Below, in pieces: positions 1-7,255 of a DNA stretch of 18,841 nt (within the stretch, counting starts at the first letter, position 1; each line of letters opens with the position of its first letter). Source of the stretch: an uncultured Bacillota bacterium (lineage in GTDB: Bacteria; Bacillota_I; Bacilli_A; Erysipelotrichales; Erysipelotrichaceae). A model generated the notes under the pieces. It ran no database searches. It saw only the letters and a list, made by a program, of their open reading frames with translations, and was not told the DNA's origin. Location: positions 1 through 18,841 of the forward strand of contig ONXX01000015.1 in NCBI GenBank assembly GCA_900321955.1. The letters are read 5' to 3'. Both the position numbers and the translations under genes were made by a program.

Positions 1-15
1 CTGAGATTTAATTAT

Positions 16-39
16 TTCCTCTGTCTACTTGACAGGGAA
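16..39 (-). terminator. possible hairpin downstream of the 88-510 gene
   Basis: An inverted repeat (TTCC-T-CTGTC, loop TACTT, GACAG-GGAA) lies about 50 nt past the stop of the minus-strand gene at 88. The stem is 5 bp plus 4 bp with one bulge. On the minus strand it is followed by TAATTAAAT rather than a real U-run, so a terminator role is only tentative. Confidence 0.3.
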
Positions 40-44
40 GGTAT

Positions 45-76
45 CAGTGTGTTCTCTTCTAACAGTGTGTTCTCTT
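45..76. repeat. two direct copies of a 14-nt sequence
   Basis: CAGTGTGTTCTCTT occurs at 45-58 and again at 63-76 (period 18 nt), in the 3' flank of the minus-strand gene that ends at 88. Only two copies are visible. It is probably a small tandem duplication; no function can be assigned. Confidence 0.7.
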
Positions 77-87
77 TTGTTTCGTCG

Positions 88-510
88 CTATTTTGCCAGA
101 GCGGTGTAGACGTTCTCCAGAATCAAAGAAGCACCGGCGACTTCCGCACAGCTCATGATCTTCTTCTCATAGATCCGGCCGTTGTCATACAAGAAATCCC
201 AGATCGAAGAGATCAGCAGATCTTCTTCCTCGGCGATCCAAGTCTCAGAACGCTGTATCATCCGATACTGGCGGAAAGACAGAGGACGCATCAGTTCACG
301 TTTCATCGCCGCATCCGCTTCTTCAAATTCTTTGACGCCGCCGTTTCCGTCTTCTCTTGCATAATACTGAAACACTTTAAAGATATGACTGAAGTTGTCG
401 ATCAGATAGCGGTGCAGGACCGCCTTATCTTTTTCTTCCATCACTTCTGCCAGCTTCTTAAATTTGGCCAGGAAATCCGCATCGTAATAAACAAACTTAT
501 CTGAATTCAT
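88..510 (-). CDS. hypothetical protein (140 aa)
   Basis: I do not recognise the family. The reading frame could begin at 537, but the ATG at 508-510 is preceded by a strong ribosome binding site (GGGAGGAG), so the protein of about 140 residues beginning MNSDKF is the better call. It is soluble, charged and probably mostly helical, with no signal peptide, membrane segment or Cys/His metal motif. The middle is rich in Arg, Glu and aromatics. It lies 27 nt after the flavodoxin stop on the same strand with no terminator between, so the two are probably cotranscribed. A role linked to the flavodoxin is only a guess from position. The stop is TAG at 88-90. Confidence 0.7.
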   Translation of the reverse strand: MNSDKFVYYDADFLAKFKKLAEVMEEKDKAVLHRYLIDNFSHIFKVFQYYAREDGNGGVKEFEEADAAMKRELMRPLSFRQYRMIQRSETWIAEEEDLLISSIWDFLYDNGRIYEKKIMSCAEVAGASLILENVYTALAK

Positions 511-537
511 CTCTCCTCCCTGGCCAATCACTATCAA

Positions 538-948
538 TCAGCCGACGATCTGTTTTGCGAAATCTGCCGCTGCCTTGAGGTCATCCGCATCCGGTTTGCC
601 CTTATGGATGCCCTTGAATTCGCCCTTGCAGTGGAATTCTCTTTCATCCATCGGAATGCCGACCTTATCTGCCTCGGCCTTGACCTTCTTATAGGTCGAG
701 TTCAACATGGCAGCGGAACCGAAATTGACGATCTTTCCGACCAGATTCTTATCAAGTCCTCTGACGAAGTTCCTCACTTCCGGATCGATACTGAAAGCGT
801 AATAGGAATTACCCAGGAAAAGGATATCGGTCTTCTCTCTGATCGGCTCAGAGATCGGATACGCTTTTACACCGAGTGCTTCAGCGACGGCCTCTGCCAG
901 ACGCTTCGTATTTCCTGTTTTTGTATAATATCTGACTGCGACATTCAT
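538..948 (-). CDS. flavodoxin family protein
   Basis: A 136-residue flavodoxin-like protein, which would bind FMN and carry electrons in the cytoplasm. The N-terminus has a beta strand followed by the FMN-phosphate loop, YTKTGNTKRLA (about residues 8-18), the T/S-x-T-G-x-T signature. The second strand (ILFLGNSYYAFSID, about residues 43-56) sits where flavodoxins contact the isoalloxazine ring. Length is at the short end for the family (140-170 aa), as in stand-alone flavodoxins of Firmicutes. The ATG at 946-948 has a strong AGGAGG site 8-10 nt upstream. It is first in a probable two-gene operon with the unknown gene ending at 88, and an extended -10 promoter lies upstream. The redox partner is unknown; the flavoprotein gene at 1014-2120 is a neighbour but has its own start. 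Confidence 0.85.
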   Translation of the reverse strand: MNVAVRYYTKTGNTKRLAEAVAEALGVKAYPISEPIREKTDILFLGNSYYAFSIDPEVRNFVRGLDKNLVGKIVNFGSAAMLNSTYKKVKAEADKVGIPMDEREFHCKGEFKGIHKGKPDADDLKAAADFAKQIVG

Positions 949-981
949 TTATTTCGTCCTCCTGTTTTGTTGCTAAATCCA

Positions 982-990
982 TTTATAGCA
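982..990 (-). promoter_or_regulatory. extended -10 promoter for the flavodoxin operon
   Basis: On the minus strand the sequence reads TGCTATAAA (990 down to 982), an extended -10 element 34 nt upstream of the flavodoxin ATG. No good -35 is seen, which is usual for extended -10 promoters. It lies between the flavoprotein stop (1014) and the flavodoxin start. Confidence 0.45.
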
Positions 991-1013
991 CATCAGGGAA
1001 GACGAGTTTCATT

Positions 1014-2120
1014 TCATGCTTTTTTGATTGCCTTGGCACAGGCATAGCCGGTAGACAAGGCGCTTTGTAAGTTGAAACCGCCGGTGAAGGCATCGACATC
1101 CAGAACTTCCCCGATGAAGTAAAGACCCTTACAAAGTTTGGATTCCATACTCTTGGGATCGACCTCATTGACATCCACGCCACCGCTGGTCACGATACCC
1201 TTATCGATATCTTCCAAAGACACAAAGGTGAGCGGGAAAGCATCCTTCCTTGGTTCCTTCTCGATCTCCCGCAGCAGACGCTTATCCAGTTTCTCTTCAT
1301 CCAGTGCCGGTTTGAGATCCAAAGACAATGTCACATCCTTTTCCCGGTTGATCAAAGAAGACATCGACAGGACGACCGGACCGGTAATAGCCCCCGGCAG
1401 GAATTCCAGATCGCCAAACAGTGTCTTATGAAAACTTTCGTTTCCTGCTGTCAGAGAAACATTCTTCATCGTCAGCTTCAAAAGCGAAGCCGGGATCTTT
1501 TCTTTCACTTTCATCGGACATAAGGCGCTCTTTAAATCGATAATCGTATGTCCGAAATTCTTTGCGAAACGATAGCCGTCACCCGTTGAACCCGTGGATG
1601 AATAGGAGATGCCGCCGGTGGCGATGACCACCTTGTCGGCCGTATATTTTCTCTTGTCGCTTTCTACAACAAAGACGTCCCCGTCTTTTTTGATCTCTTT
1701 GACCTTTTCTTCGAAACGGATCTTCACGCCTGCCTTCTTGCATTCCCGGAAGAGGCAGTCGATGATGTCGGCCGACTTATCGGAAACCGGAAAGACCCGC
1801 TTTCCTCTTTCCGTCTTGAGCGGACAGTCGTGGCTGTTAAAATAGGCAATGGTGTCAGCCGGTGTAAAACCGTAGATGGCAGAATAGAGAAACTTCGGAT
1901 TGCGCACGACATTGGCAATGAAGGTCTTGGCATCGCAGTCATTGGTGATGTTGCAGCGTCCTTTGCCGGAGATGTACATCTTTCGTCCTACCTTGGCATT
2001 GGAATCGATCAAAAGGACCTCATGATCCTCATCGGCACAGTTTAAAGAAAAGAATAATCCGGATGCCCCCGCACCGATACAGATGATCTTTGTCTTATTG
2101 TTTCTATCCATATCCATCAT
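1014..2120 (-). CDS. NAD(P)/FAD-dependent oxidoreductase, BaiN/HI0933 family
   Basis: A 368-residue FAD-binding flavoprotein of the HI0933/BaiN-like (aminoacetone oxidase-like) family. Visible hallmarks are the Rossmann dinucleotide motif GAGASG (residues 16-21), the strongly conserved family motif SGKGRCNITN (about 51-60), and the C-terminal FAD-contacting stretch GLYFIGEVLDVDAFTGGFN (about 332-350). Family members are usually about 400 residues, so this is slightly short, but both ends are intact. The physiological substrate of most members is unknown; BaiN in bile-acid 7-dehydroxylators is one described case, and nothing here points to bile acids. The start with ATGATGGATATG at 2120 has GAGG about 5 nt upstream; a second in-frame ATG three codons later is possible. 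It is not clearly in an operon with the downstream flavodoxin, which has its own promoter-like element. Confidence 0.88.
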   Translation of the reverse strand: MMDMDRNNKTKIICIGAGASGLFFSLNCADEDHEVLLIDSNAKVGRKMYISGKGRCNITNDCDAKTFIANVVRNPKFLYSAIYGFTPADTIAYFNSHDCPLKTERGKRVFPVSDKSADIIDCLFRECKKAGVKIRFEEKVKEIKKDGDVFVVESDKRKYTADKVVIATGGISYSSTGSTGDGYRFAKNFGHTIIDLKSALCPMKVKEKIPASLLKLTMKNVSLTAGNESFHKTLFGDLEFLPGAITGPVVLSMSSLINREKDVTLSLDLKPALDEEKLDKRLLREIEKEPRKDAFPLTFVSLEDIDKGIVTSGGVDVNEVDPKSMESKLCKGLYFIGEVLDVDAFTGGFNLQSALSTGYACAKAIKKA

Positions 2121-2440
2121 CTAACCTCGTACGCTTCCATTGTACCATTGCCGATCTCGCTCCAAACCCATCATCGTCTCGCTGTTCAGACACAGGAAAA
2201 CGCCTGTTTTCAAAAATGGGAATGATGAAACAAGCGTCCTGTCTGATTCGATCGATATCATTCATTGAACGAAACGGTGCTTCTGTGATGTGTTTCGATC
2301 GCTGAGGTGCGTTTTTTCTATCCAAAGACGCCTCTTTACTTTACAATAAGAGCGGGGATATTCTGATGGAATGTTCTTATAAGGACAAAGAAGTCTAAGA
2401 CCTCGACGCCCAGACAAAAGGAAGGAACAGGATCATCTGC
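2121..2440. other. 320-nt intergenic region, no convincing gene
   Basis: This gap separates the divergent flavoprotein and cca genes. It holds a small inverted repeat (ACAGG, six bases, CCTGT near 2193-2210), two copies of TTCGATCG, a weak cca promoter and a ten-codon leader ORF before cca. A minus-strand frame at 2104-2325 exists but starts with TTG, lacks a good ribosome binding site and overlaps the flavoprotein start, so it is not called. Confidence 0.5.
2335..2364 (+). promoter_or_regulatory. candidate promoter for cca
   Basis: TTTACT (2335-2340), an 18-nt spacer, then TATTCT (2359-2364). Each hexamer matches four of six consensus positions. It is the best sigma-A-like candidate ahead of cca but is weak. 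Confidence 0.3.
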
Positions 2441-3784
2441 GTGACAGACCTGGAATTAAGCATCCGCATTGCACAGCTGGTAAAAGAAGCCGGAGGCCGC
2501 GTCTTTTACGTGGGCGGCTGTGTGCGTGACAAACTCCTTCATCTGGAAAACAAGGACATCGATATCGAAGTCCACGGCGTCACACCGGAAACGCTCATCG
2601 AACTTTTAAAAACCATCGGTAACCCCATCAGTTTCGGCTCTTCCTTCGGAATCTTTTCCATCGCCGGCAATCACGTCGACATTGCCATGCCAAGAACTGA
2701 AGTGCCCACCGGTAAGGGACACCGCGATTTCACCATCGACTTAAATCCCTTCATCGGTTATAAGGAAGCAGCCAGAAGACGCGACTTTACGATCAACGCT
2801 CTCATGGAAGATGTTTTGAGCGGAGAAATCGTCGATTCCTTCGGCGGTCTGCAGGACCTGGAAAACGGCATCATCCGCTGCGTCGATCCCAAGACCTTCG
2901 TTGAAGATCCCCTGCGCGTCTTAAGGGCGGCCCAGTTTGCCTCCCGTTTCGGCTTTGACGTCGATGAAGCGACACTGGCTTTATGTAAAACCATCGATCT
3001 CTCCGCCCTCTCCAGGGAACGGGTCGAAGAAGAGATGAAGAAAGCCCTCATCAAGTCAAAGAAGCCTTCCGTTTTCTTTGAGGTCTTAAGAAAAACGGAC
3101 CAACTGAGCGTCTGGTTTAAAGAAGTAAAGGAAATGATCGGCGTGCCCCAGGATCCCATCTACCATCCGGAGGGAGATGTCTATACTCACTCCATGGAAG
3201 TCCTTGACCGCGCTGCCCTGTATCAAGACAAAGTTTCTGATCCCTATCATTTCGCCTTACTGGCTTTGACCCACGATTTCGGCAAGATCATCACTACGCA
3301 AGTCATTGACGGACGCATCCATTCCTATCGTCATGAGGTCGAAGGATTGCCAAAGATTCATTCCTTCATCCGCCGTCTGACTTCCAACCGTGACATCATC
3401 CGCTATCTGGACAATATGGTTCCTTTGCATATGCGGCCGATGTCTCTTGCCTATGAACATGCTTCGATCAAATCCACCAACCGCCTCTTTGATCAAGCCC
3501 TCTATCCACAGGATCTGATCTGCATGGCCTTAGCCGATTCCGGTGTCAGCGAAGACCATGAACGCATCCTCTTCCTTAAGAAGCGCTATGAGATCTTTCA
3601 GGACTATATGAACAGGCCCTACGTCGACGGAAACGACCTGATCAAAGAAGGTCTCAAGCCTGATAAGGATTTTTCCGCGATCCTGGCTCATGCCCACAAG
3701 CTGCGTCTGGCCGGTGTCAAAAAAGACGACGCTCTCAAACAGACGCTTGCCTATGCCGGGAATCTCAAGAAGAAAGAAGACTGA
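2441..3784 (+). CDS. cca: CCA tRNA nucleotidyltransferase (HD-domain type)
   Basis: The enzyme adds or repairs the 3'-terminal CCA of tRNAs using CTP and ATP. The 447-residue protein shows the class II nucleotidyltransferase head: YVGGCVRDKLL (residues 23-33), the metal-binding DID (39-41), RRDFTINAL (112-120), then EDPLRVLRAAQFASRFGF (155-172) and the ERVEEE nucleotide-recognition helix (about 193-198). A C-terminal HD domain is present, with H250 (VYTHS) and the HD pair in LTHDFGK (276-282); that domain carries phosphohydrolase activity in some homologues. The start is GTG at 2441, with AGGA 8 nt upstream; no in-frame ATG lies between the leader stop codon and this point. The PIN-like gene follows after 48 nt with no terminator, so the two probably form one unit. 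Confidence 0.93.
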   Translation: MTDLELSIRIAQLVKEAGGRVFYVGGCVRDKLLHLENKDIDIEVHGVTPETLIELLKTIGNPISFGSSFGIFSIAGNHVDIAMPRTEVPTGKGHRDFTIDLNPFIGYKEAARRRDFTINALMEDVLSGEIVDSFGGLQDLENGIIRCVDPKTFVEDPLRVLRAAQFASRFGFDVDEATLALCKTIDLSALSRERVEEEMKKALIKSKKPSVFFEVLRKTDQLSVWFKEVKEMIGVPQDPIYHPEGDVYTHSMEVLDRAALYQDKVSDPYHFALLALTHDFGKIITTQVIDGRIHSYRHEVEGLPKIHSFIRRLTSNRDIIRYLDNMVPLHMRPMSLAYEHASIKSTNRLFDQALYPQDLICMALADSGVSEDHERILFLKKRYEIFQDYMNRPYVDGNDLIKEGLKPDKDFSAILAHAHKLRLAGVKKDDALKQTLAYAGNLKKKED

Positions 3785-3832
3785 TTCTTTCTTTGAAACT
3801 TTTTTTGAGAGCGAATATGTAAAGAAAACACT

Positions 3833-4657
3833 ATGTTATTTGAAAGGAAAATACCCGCATACCTGATCGATTCGGAAAACGTCGGATCGACCTGGGTCGA
3901 CCTGCTTCAGACCGATGAGAAGTTCGATCTGTACATCTGCGTCACCGAAAATGCCAAGAGCTTAAATTTCACGCTTTTGAAAGAACTGACCGGTGACACC
4001 AGACACAAGATCAACATCATCGAATGTCAGCCGGGTAAAAATTCTCTGGACTTCTATCTGTCCTCCTATATCGGCTATCTGATCGGCAAAGGCAAACATT
4101 CCGCCTACGTCGTCGTATCGCAGGATACCGGTTATGATCACGTCATTGAATACTGGTGCTCCCAGGGCTATGATGTCAAACGCATCAACACCAAGCCGGA
4201 GACCCAGAAGAAACAGACGCGCAAGACACCGGTCAGAAAACAGAAGACCGAAGTCAAGAAGGCTCAGCCGCAGGCACCGATCAATTCGGAAACCAGAGTC
4301 ATCGTCAAAGATGAATCCAAGGTCGCCAAGCCAAGCCAGACGCCGAAGCAGAGAAAGAAACCGCAGCCGGTCGATCCGCCCAAGGAAGAAAAGGCCGTAA
4401 AGAAAAGAGCTTCAAAGAAAAAGACAAACGTCGATCAGAATGAAGCCAAAGTCTTCCTGGAAAGTTTATTAAAGGACTATCCGTCCGAAGAGATCGAACA
4501 GATCAAAGCCGCCTTAGACAAGGTGCCGGCAGAGAAACGCACGGACAAGAACTACATCTACCGTGGACTCATCCGCCGCTTCAAGAGCGAAAAAGGACTG
4601 GCCATCTATTCCCTCTTAAAGAAAGATCTGGACAAGTATTATGCAAAAAACTCTTAA
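3833..4657 (+). CDS. PIN/NYN-like domain protein with lysine-rich linker (putative ribonuclease)
   Basis: A 274-residue protein with a PIN-like fold at its N-terminus. The acidic sites expected of this nuclease family are visible: AYLIDSENVG (residues 9-18), GKNSLDFYLSSYIGYL (about 68-83) and VVVSQDTGYDHVIEY (about 93-107). Together they give Asp residues in the order seen in PIN/NYN metal sites. A Lys/Pro/Gln-rich linker, probably disordered, spans about residues 121-205. A small helical C-terminal domain follows (about 208-274, with LESLLKDYPSEEIEQIKAAL). The likely role is RNA cleavage or RNA binding, which would suit its place 48 nt behind cca, but the target is unknown. The ATG at 3833 has only a weak AAAG-type ribosome binding site, so it may be translated by coupling to cca or poorly. 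The stop lies inside the terminator hairpin. Confidence 0.75.
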   Translation: MLFERKIPAYLIDSENVGSTWVDLLQTDEKFDLYICVTENAKSLNFTLLKELTGDTRHKINIIECQPGKNSLDFYLSSYIGYLIGKGKHSAYVVVSQDTGYDHVIEYWCSQGYDVKRINTKPETQKKQTRKTPVRKQKTEVKKAQPQAPINSETRVIVKDESKVAKPSQTPKQRKKPQPVDPPKEEKAVKKRASKKKTNVDQNEAKVFLESLLKDYPSEEIEQIKAALDKVPAEKRTDKNYIYRGLIRRFKSEKGLAIYSLLKKDLDKYYAKNS

Positions 4658-4677
4658 GTCAAACGCTTAAGAGTTTT
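4647..4677. terminator. bidirectional rho-independent terminator
   Basis: A perfect 12-bp inverted repeat, AAAACTCTTAAG (4647-4658) and CTTAAGAGTTTT (4666-4677), with a 7-nt loop and a T-run after it on the plus strand and A/T on the other. It overlaps the stop codons of both convergent genes (4657 and 4667), so it should end transcription from both sides. Confidence 0.85.
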
Positions 4678-5416
4678 CTTTTTCCTCAAAGAGGTGATGG
4701 TACATGACCTCCGGTTTATCAATGAAGGCCTTTAAGATGCGGTAGTGTTCTGTCTCATGGTAGCTCGTCTTTTGAATGCCCTTCTCACTTAATTCAAACA
4801 GGTCAGCATCAGGATAGGACATCAGGATCGGCGAATGGGTGGAGATGATAAACTGGGAGTCCTTTTCCACCAGATCATGGATGTGCACCAATAGCTGCAT
4901 GAGTCTGGCCAGAGACAAGGCCGCCTCCGGTTCATCCAGTAAATATAAACCTTTTCCGGAAAAGCGGTTCTTCACCAAGGCCAGGAAACTCTCACCATGG
5001 GACTGTTCATGCAAGGAAACACCGCCGTAGTAGTTGATCAGTGGCTGACCACCGCCACTGTTTAGGACATCGACTTCGCTGGCAAAGTTATAAAAACTCT
5101 CGGCTCTTAAAAAGAAGCCGTCTTTCGGATAAGCCGTACGGGAGATCGTCAGATACCTGTGCAGATCGCTGTGCGTCGTCCGGGTCGAAAAGGTGAAGTT
5201 CTTCGTGCCACCTTCCGGATTGAAACCGCAGGCGATTGCCAGTGCTTCCAGCAGGGTCGACTTGCCCGAACCGTTTTCCCCGACAAAAAGACTCACCTCT
5301 TTATCAAAATGCAGTTCCTTATTCGTCAGCTGAACAATGGATGGAATATGGGAAAAGTAGCTTCCTTCCGGAAGGGTTTCATCGATCCGCACACTTTTTA
5401 TATATAAGCCATCCAT
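4667..5416 (-). CDS. AAA family ATPase (COG3910-like)
   Basis: A 249-residue ABC-type/RecF-like ATPase without membrane segments. Walker A is GENGSGKST (residues 46-54). The signature is SHGESF (139-144), Walker B is LYLLDEPEAAL (157-167) and the switch histidine is in STHSP (192-196). All catalytic positions are present. Length and layout fit the stand-alone predicted ATPases of COG3910, whose function is poorly known; they are not transporter subunits in the usual sense. The ATG at 5414-5416 has AGGAG 7 nt upstream. The gene begins 3 nt after the stop of the CmpB-like protein and is last in the HxlR operon, ending in the shared terminator at 4647-4677. Confidence 0.85.
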   Translation of the reverse strand: MDGLYIKSVRIDETLPEGSYFSHIPSIVQLTNKELHFDKEVSLFVGENGSGKSTLLEALAIACGFNPEGGTKNFTFSTRTTHSDLHRYLTISRTAYPKDGFFLRAESFYNFASEVDVLNSGGGQPLINYYGGVSLHEQSHGESFLALVKNRFSGKGLYLLDEPEAALSLARLMQLLVHIHDLVEKDSQFIISTHSPILMSYPDADLFELSEKGIQKTSYHETEHYRILKAFIDKPEVMYHHLFEEKENS

Positions 5417-5419
5417 AGT

Positions 5420-6172
5420 TTAGCTCCTGAATAATTGTTTCGTATGTTCAATGACCATCGCCTTGATTTGCTGGGCTGTATAGCGGGCGTTTTCAAAGCG
5501 CAGATGCGGGAAGGCATCCAGTAAGCGCCGTTCCTGAAAGTTGAACGATTCTCTTAGCTTTGCAATGCGATCGGCATACGGCAGATCTTCCATCTTCATC
5601 GCCAATTCGCTCTTGGCTTCGCCTAGGGATGCAACCAAAGCGGCATACTTTTCTTTAAAGTCTTCCATGTTGGAAACCGTGATATAGGTATCCACCGCAA
5701 TAATCACGACGATCAAAACAGCCAGTCCGTTAATAAGATTGTAGCTCATCCGATCGGTCGTGTGGATAACTAACCATGGGTGGAAATACAGAACCACCAG
5801 TGTCGCGAAGGCGCCAAAGGCAAGAAAGCCAAGGTAGTAGATACGGCCGTTGAGATTGAGCGGCTTATTGGAATAATCCCACCAGCGGGCATGGAAGAGC
5901 TTCTCCATTGCCCAGGATGTGAAGTACTCCAAGACGCAGTTGATGACACCTGCCAGTAAAAATATGGTCAGTGGATCTTTCAAACCATTTAAGAGATGGA
6001 CATCCAGCAAGGCACCGCAACCGTAGATCGGAATATAGGGGCCGTTGAGAAAGCCGGAATTGTACAAACGCTTGTGGGTGATCGAGCGAAGCGTCGATTC
6101 ATAGATCCAGCCCATGAAGCTGTAGATCATGAACCAGATCAGATTCTTAGAAATAAAATCCATAAGAGTCAC
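5420..6172 (-). CDS. CmpB-like membrane protein (putative ABC-transporter type IV family)
   Basis: A 250-residue integral membrane protein. The N-terminal 160 residues carry about five hydrophobic segments and the motifs of the Pfam ABC_trans_CmpB family: FMGWIYES (residues 19-26), SGFLNGPYIPIYG (39-51), EYFTSWAMEKLFHARWWDYS (82-101) and the following LNGRIYYLGF. The C-terminal 90 residues are a cytoplasmic, charged, probably coiled helix. The family name reflects an old annotation; transport has not been clearly shown. The ATG overlaps the stop of the HxlR gene (ATGA at 6169-6172), so translation is likely coupled. The ATPase gene follows after 3 nt; it is tempting to pair them as membrane part and ATPase, but that rests on position only. 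Confidence 0.82.
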   Translation of the reverse strand: MTLMDFISKNLIWFMIYSFMGWIYESTLRSITHKRLYNSGFLNGPYIPIYGCGALLDVHLLNGLKDPLTIFLLAGVINCVLEYFTSWAMEKLFHARWWDYSNKPLNLNGRIYYLGFLAFGAFATLVVLYFHPWLVIHTTDRMSYNLINGLAVLIVVIIAVDTYITVSNMEDFKEKYAALVASLGEAKSELAMKMEDLPYADRIAKLRESFNFQERRLLDAFPHLRFENARYTAQQIKAMVIEHTKQLFRS

Positions 6173-6501
6173 TTTGGCCGATTGGCATTCCCCCAGTCAC
6201 AAAGACGATCCAATACTTTAACTAAGGAGTGACCCCTCTCACTTAAGGAATACTCCACTTTCGGCGGGATCTGCGGATAGACTTTCCGCAGGATCAGATC
6301 ATCCTTTTCCAGCTCCTTGAGATTCTGCGAAAGCGTCTTGTCGGCGATGTTTTTGAGATAGCGCTGCATCTGATTGAAACGCACCGGTTCATACTCCATC
6401 AGACAGTAAAGGATGACCGGCTTGTATTTGCCGGAAATCAAAGAAAGGGTATAGCTGTAGCCGGTTGCATCAAAATCGGCTGTTTCGATATTCTTCTTCA
6501 T
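6169..6501 (-). CDS. HxlR family winged-helix transcriptional regulator
   Basis: A 110-residue MarR/HxlR-type DNA-binding protein. The typical HxlR order is visible: LSLISGKYKPVILYCLM (residues 20-36), FNQMQRYLKNIADKTLSQNL (42-61, the recognition-helix region), LEKDDLILRKVYPQIPPKVEYSLSERG (wing, about 64-90), and a C-terminal dimer helix. HxlR proteins such as YodB and HypR of Bacillus subtilis often sense electrophiles or oxidants by Cys thiols. This protein has only two Cys (CLM near residue 34 and CDW near the C-terminus), so a redox sensor role is possible but unproven. It diverges from the flavin-reductase gene across an inverted-repeat operator and leads the operon with the CmpB-like and ATPase genes. 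Confidence 0.88.
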   Translation of the reverse strand: MKKNIETADFDATGYSYTLSLISGKYKPVILYCLMEYEPVRFNQMQRYLKNIADKTLSQNLKELEKDDLILRKVYPQIPPKVEYSLSERGHSLVKVLDRLCDWGNANRPK

Positions 6502-6504
6502 ATC

Positions 6505-6522
6505 ACTTACCTAAATGTAAGT
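6505..6522. promoter_or_regulatory. secondary operator half-sites
   Basis: ACTTAC (6505-6510) and GTAAGT (6517-6522) form a 6-bp inverted repeat with a 6-nt gap, just upstream of the HxlR start codon. It shares its right half with the main operator at 6519-6545 and could be a second binding site for autoregulation. Confidence 0.4.
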
Positions 6523-6545
6523 ACCTGTACAAAATGTAGGTACTT
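6519..6545. promoter_or_regulatory. probable HxlR operator
   Basis: A perfect inverted repeat, AAGTACC and GGTACTT separated by 13 nt, lies between the divergent HxlR and flavin-reductase genes. The spacer itself contains the palindrome TGTACA. The form resembles the TACT-N-AGTA-type sites bound by HxlR regulators in Bacillus. It abuts the -35 region of the reductase promoter and sits 18 nt upstream of the HxlR ATG, so one bound dimer could control both genes. Confidence 0.65.
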
Positions 6546-6572
6546 GTAGACTTTACAGCATAATGGTATCAT
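6544..6572 (+). promoter_or_regulatory. promoter of the flavin-reductase gene
   Basis: TTGTAG (6544-6549), a 17-nt spacer and TATCAT (6567-6572). The -10 matches consensus at five positions and the spacing is ideal. The -35 overlaps the right end of the operator, so a repressor bound there would block RNA polymerase. Confidence 0.55.
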
Positions 6573-6620
6573 TCACCTGTAAGTAAAACAAGGCCAAGCG
6601 CCTGAGAAAGGAAAAACCAT

Positions 6621-7196
6621 ATGAAAAAAGATCTGGGAATTGTCGATGCCATCTACCCAATGCCGGTACTGATGGTCGCTGCTTATGATGAAAACGGCAA
6701 AGTCAATGTCATGAATGCCGCCTGGGGACAGATCGCCGATGATGACAAAGTGATCATCTTTATCGGCGAAGGAAAAAAGACCTGGCTCAACATCCTGGCT
6801 TCCAAGGCCTTTACCGTTGCCCTGGCTGATGAAAAGCACATGGATGTCGCCGACTTCTTCGGCATCGCTTCCGGCAACAAGATCGATGACAAATTCGAAC
6901 GCACCGGCTACCACGCCGTCAGATCCGACAAGGTCAACGCTCCGATCATCGAAGAATTCCCTGTCGTCATGGAATGCGAACTGCTGGAACACTTGAAAGA
7001 CGAATATGTCTCCGCCATCGTCGGCAGAATCGTCAATGTCAAAGCCGATGAGGAAGTCCTCGACGAAAAAGGAAAAGTCGATGTCACCAAGACCAGAGCT
7101 TTGATCTTCGACCAGTTCAGAAGCGGCTACTATGTCACCGGTGAAAAGGTCGGTCAGGCCTGGAATGCCGGCAAGGACATCAACCTCAAAAAATAA
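6621..7196 (+). CDS. flavin reductase family (FMN-binding split-barrel) protein
   Basis: A 191-residue protein of the flavin reductase-like/FMN-binding split-barrel group. It begins IYPMPVLMVAAYDENGKVNVMNAAW (about residues 12-36), the usual opening of this family, with the conserved N and aromatic near the flavin phosphate site. The later segments ASKAFTVALADEKHMDVADFFG (about 60-81) and CELLEHLKDEYVSAIVGRIV also fit. Such proteins bind FMN and either reduce flavins with NAD(P)H or act as small flavoenzymes. The ATG at 6621 has AAAGGA 8-9 nt upstream. It is a single-gene unit with its own promoter and a terminator at 7216-7238. It is divergent from an HxlR regulator with an operator in between, so induction by an electrophile or oxidant is likely. 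The substrate is unknown. Confidence 0.85.
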   Translation: MKKDLGIVDAIYPMPVLMVAAYDENGKVNVMNAAWGQIADDDKVIIFIGEGKKTWLNILASKAFTVALADEKHMDVADFFGIASGNKIDDKFERTGYHAVRSDKVNAPIIEEFPVVMECELLEHLKDEYVSAIVGRIVNVKADEEVLDEKGKVDVTKTRALIFDQFRSGYYVTGEKVGQAWNAGKDINLKK

Positions 7197-7215
7197 TCAT
7201 ATATCCAAGCATCAT

Positions 7216-7238
7216 AAAACCGCAGAATCTGCGGTTTT
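7216..7238. terminator. rho-independent terminator
   Basis: AAAACCGCAG and CTGCGGTTTT pair over 10 bp with a 3-nt loop, followed by GTTTTG on the plus strand. It ends the flavin-reductase unit and, by symmetry, can serve the minus-strand sugar kinase gene ending at 7256. Confidence 0.8.
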
Positions 7239-7255
7239 GTTTTGCCTTATAACAT

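Noticed and set aside
2104..2325. Minus-strand 73-codon frame before the flavoprotein gene
   Set aside because: It would start with TTG without a good ribosome binding site, overlaps the flavoprotein start by 17 nt, and its composition (Arg-rich, no hydrophobic core pattern) looks non-coding.
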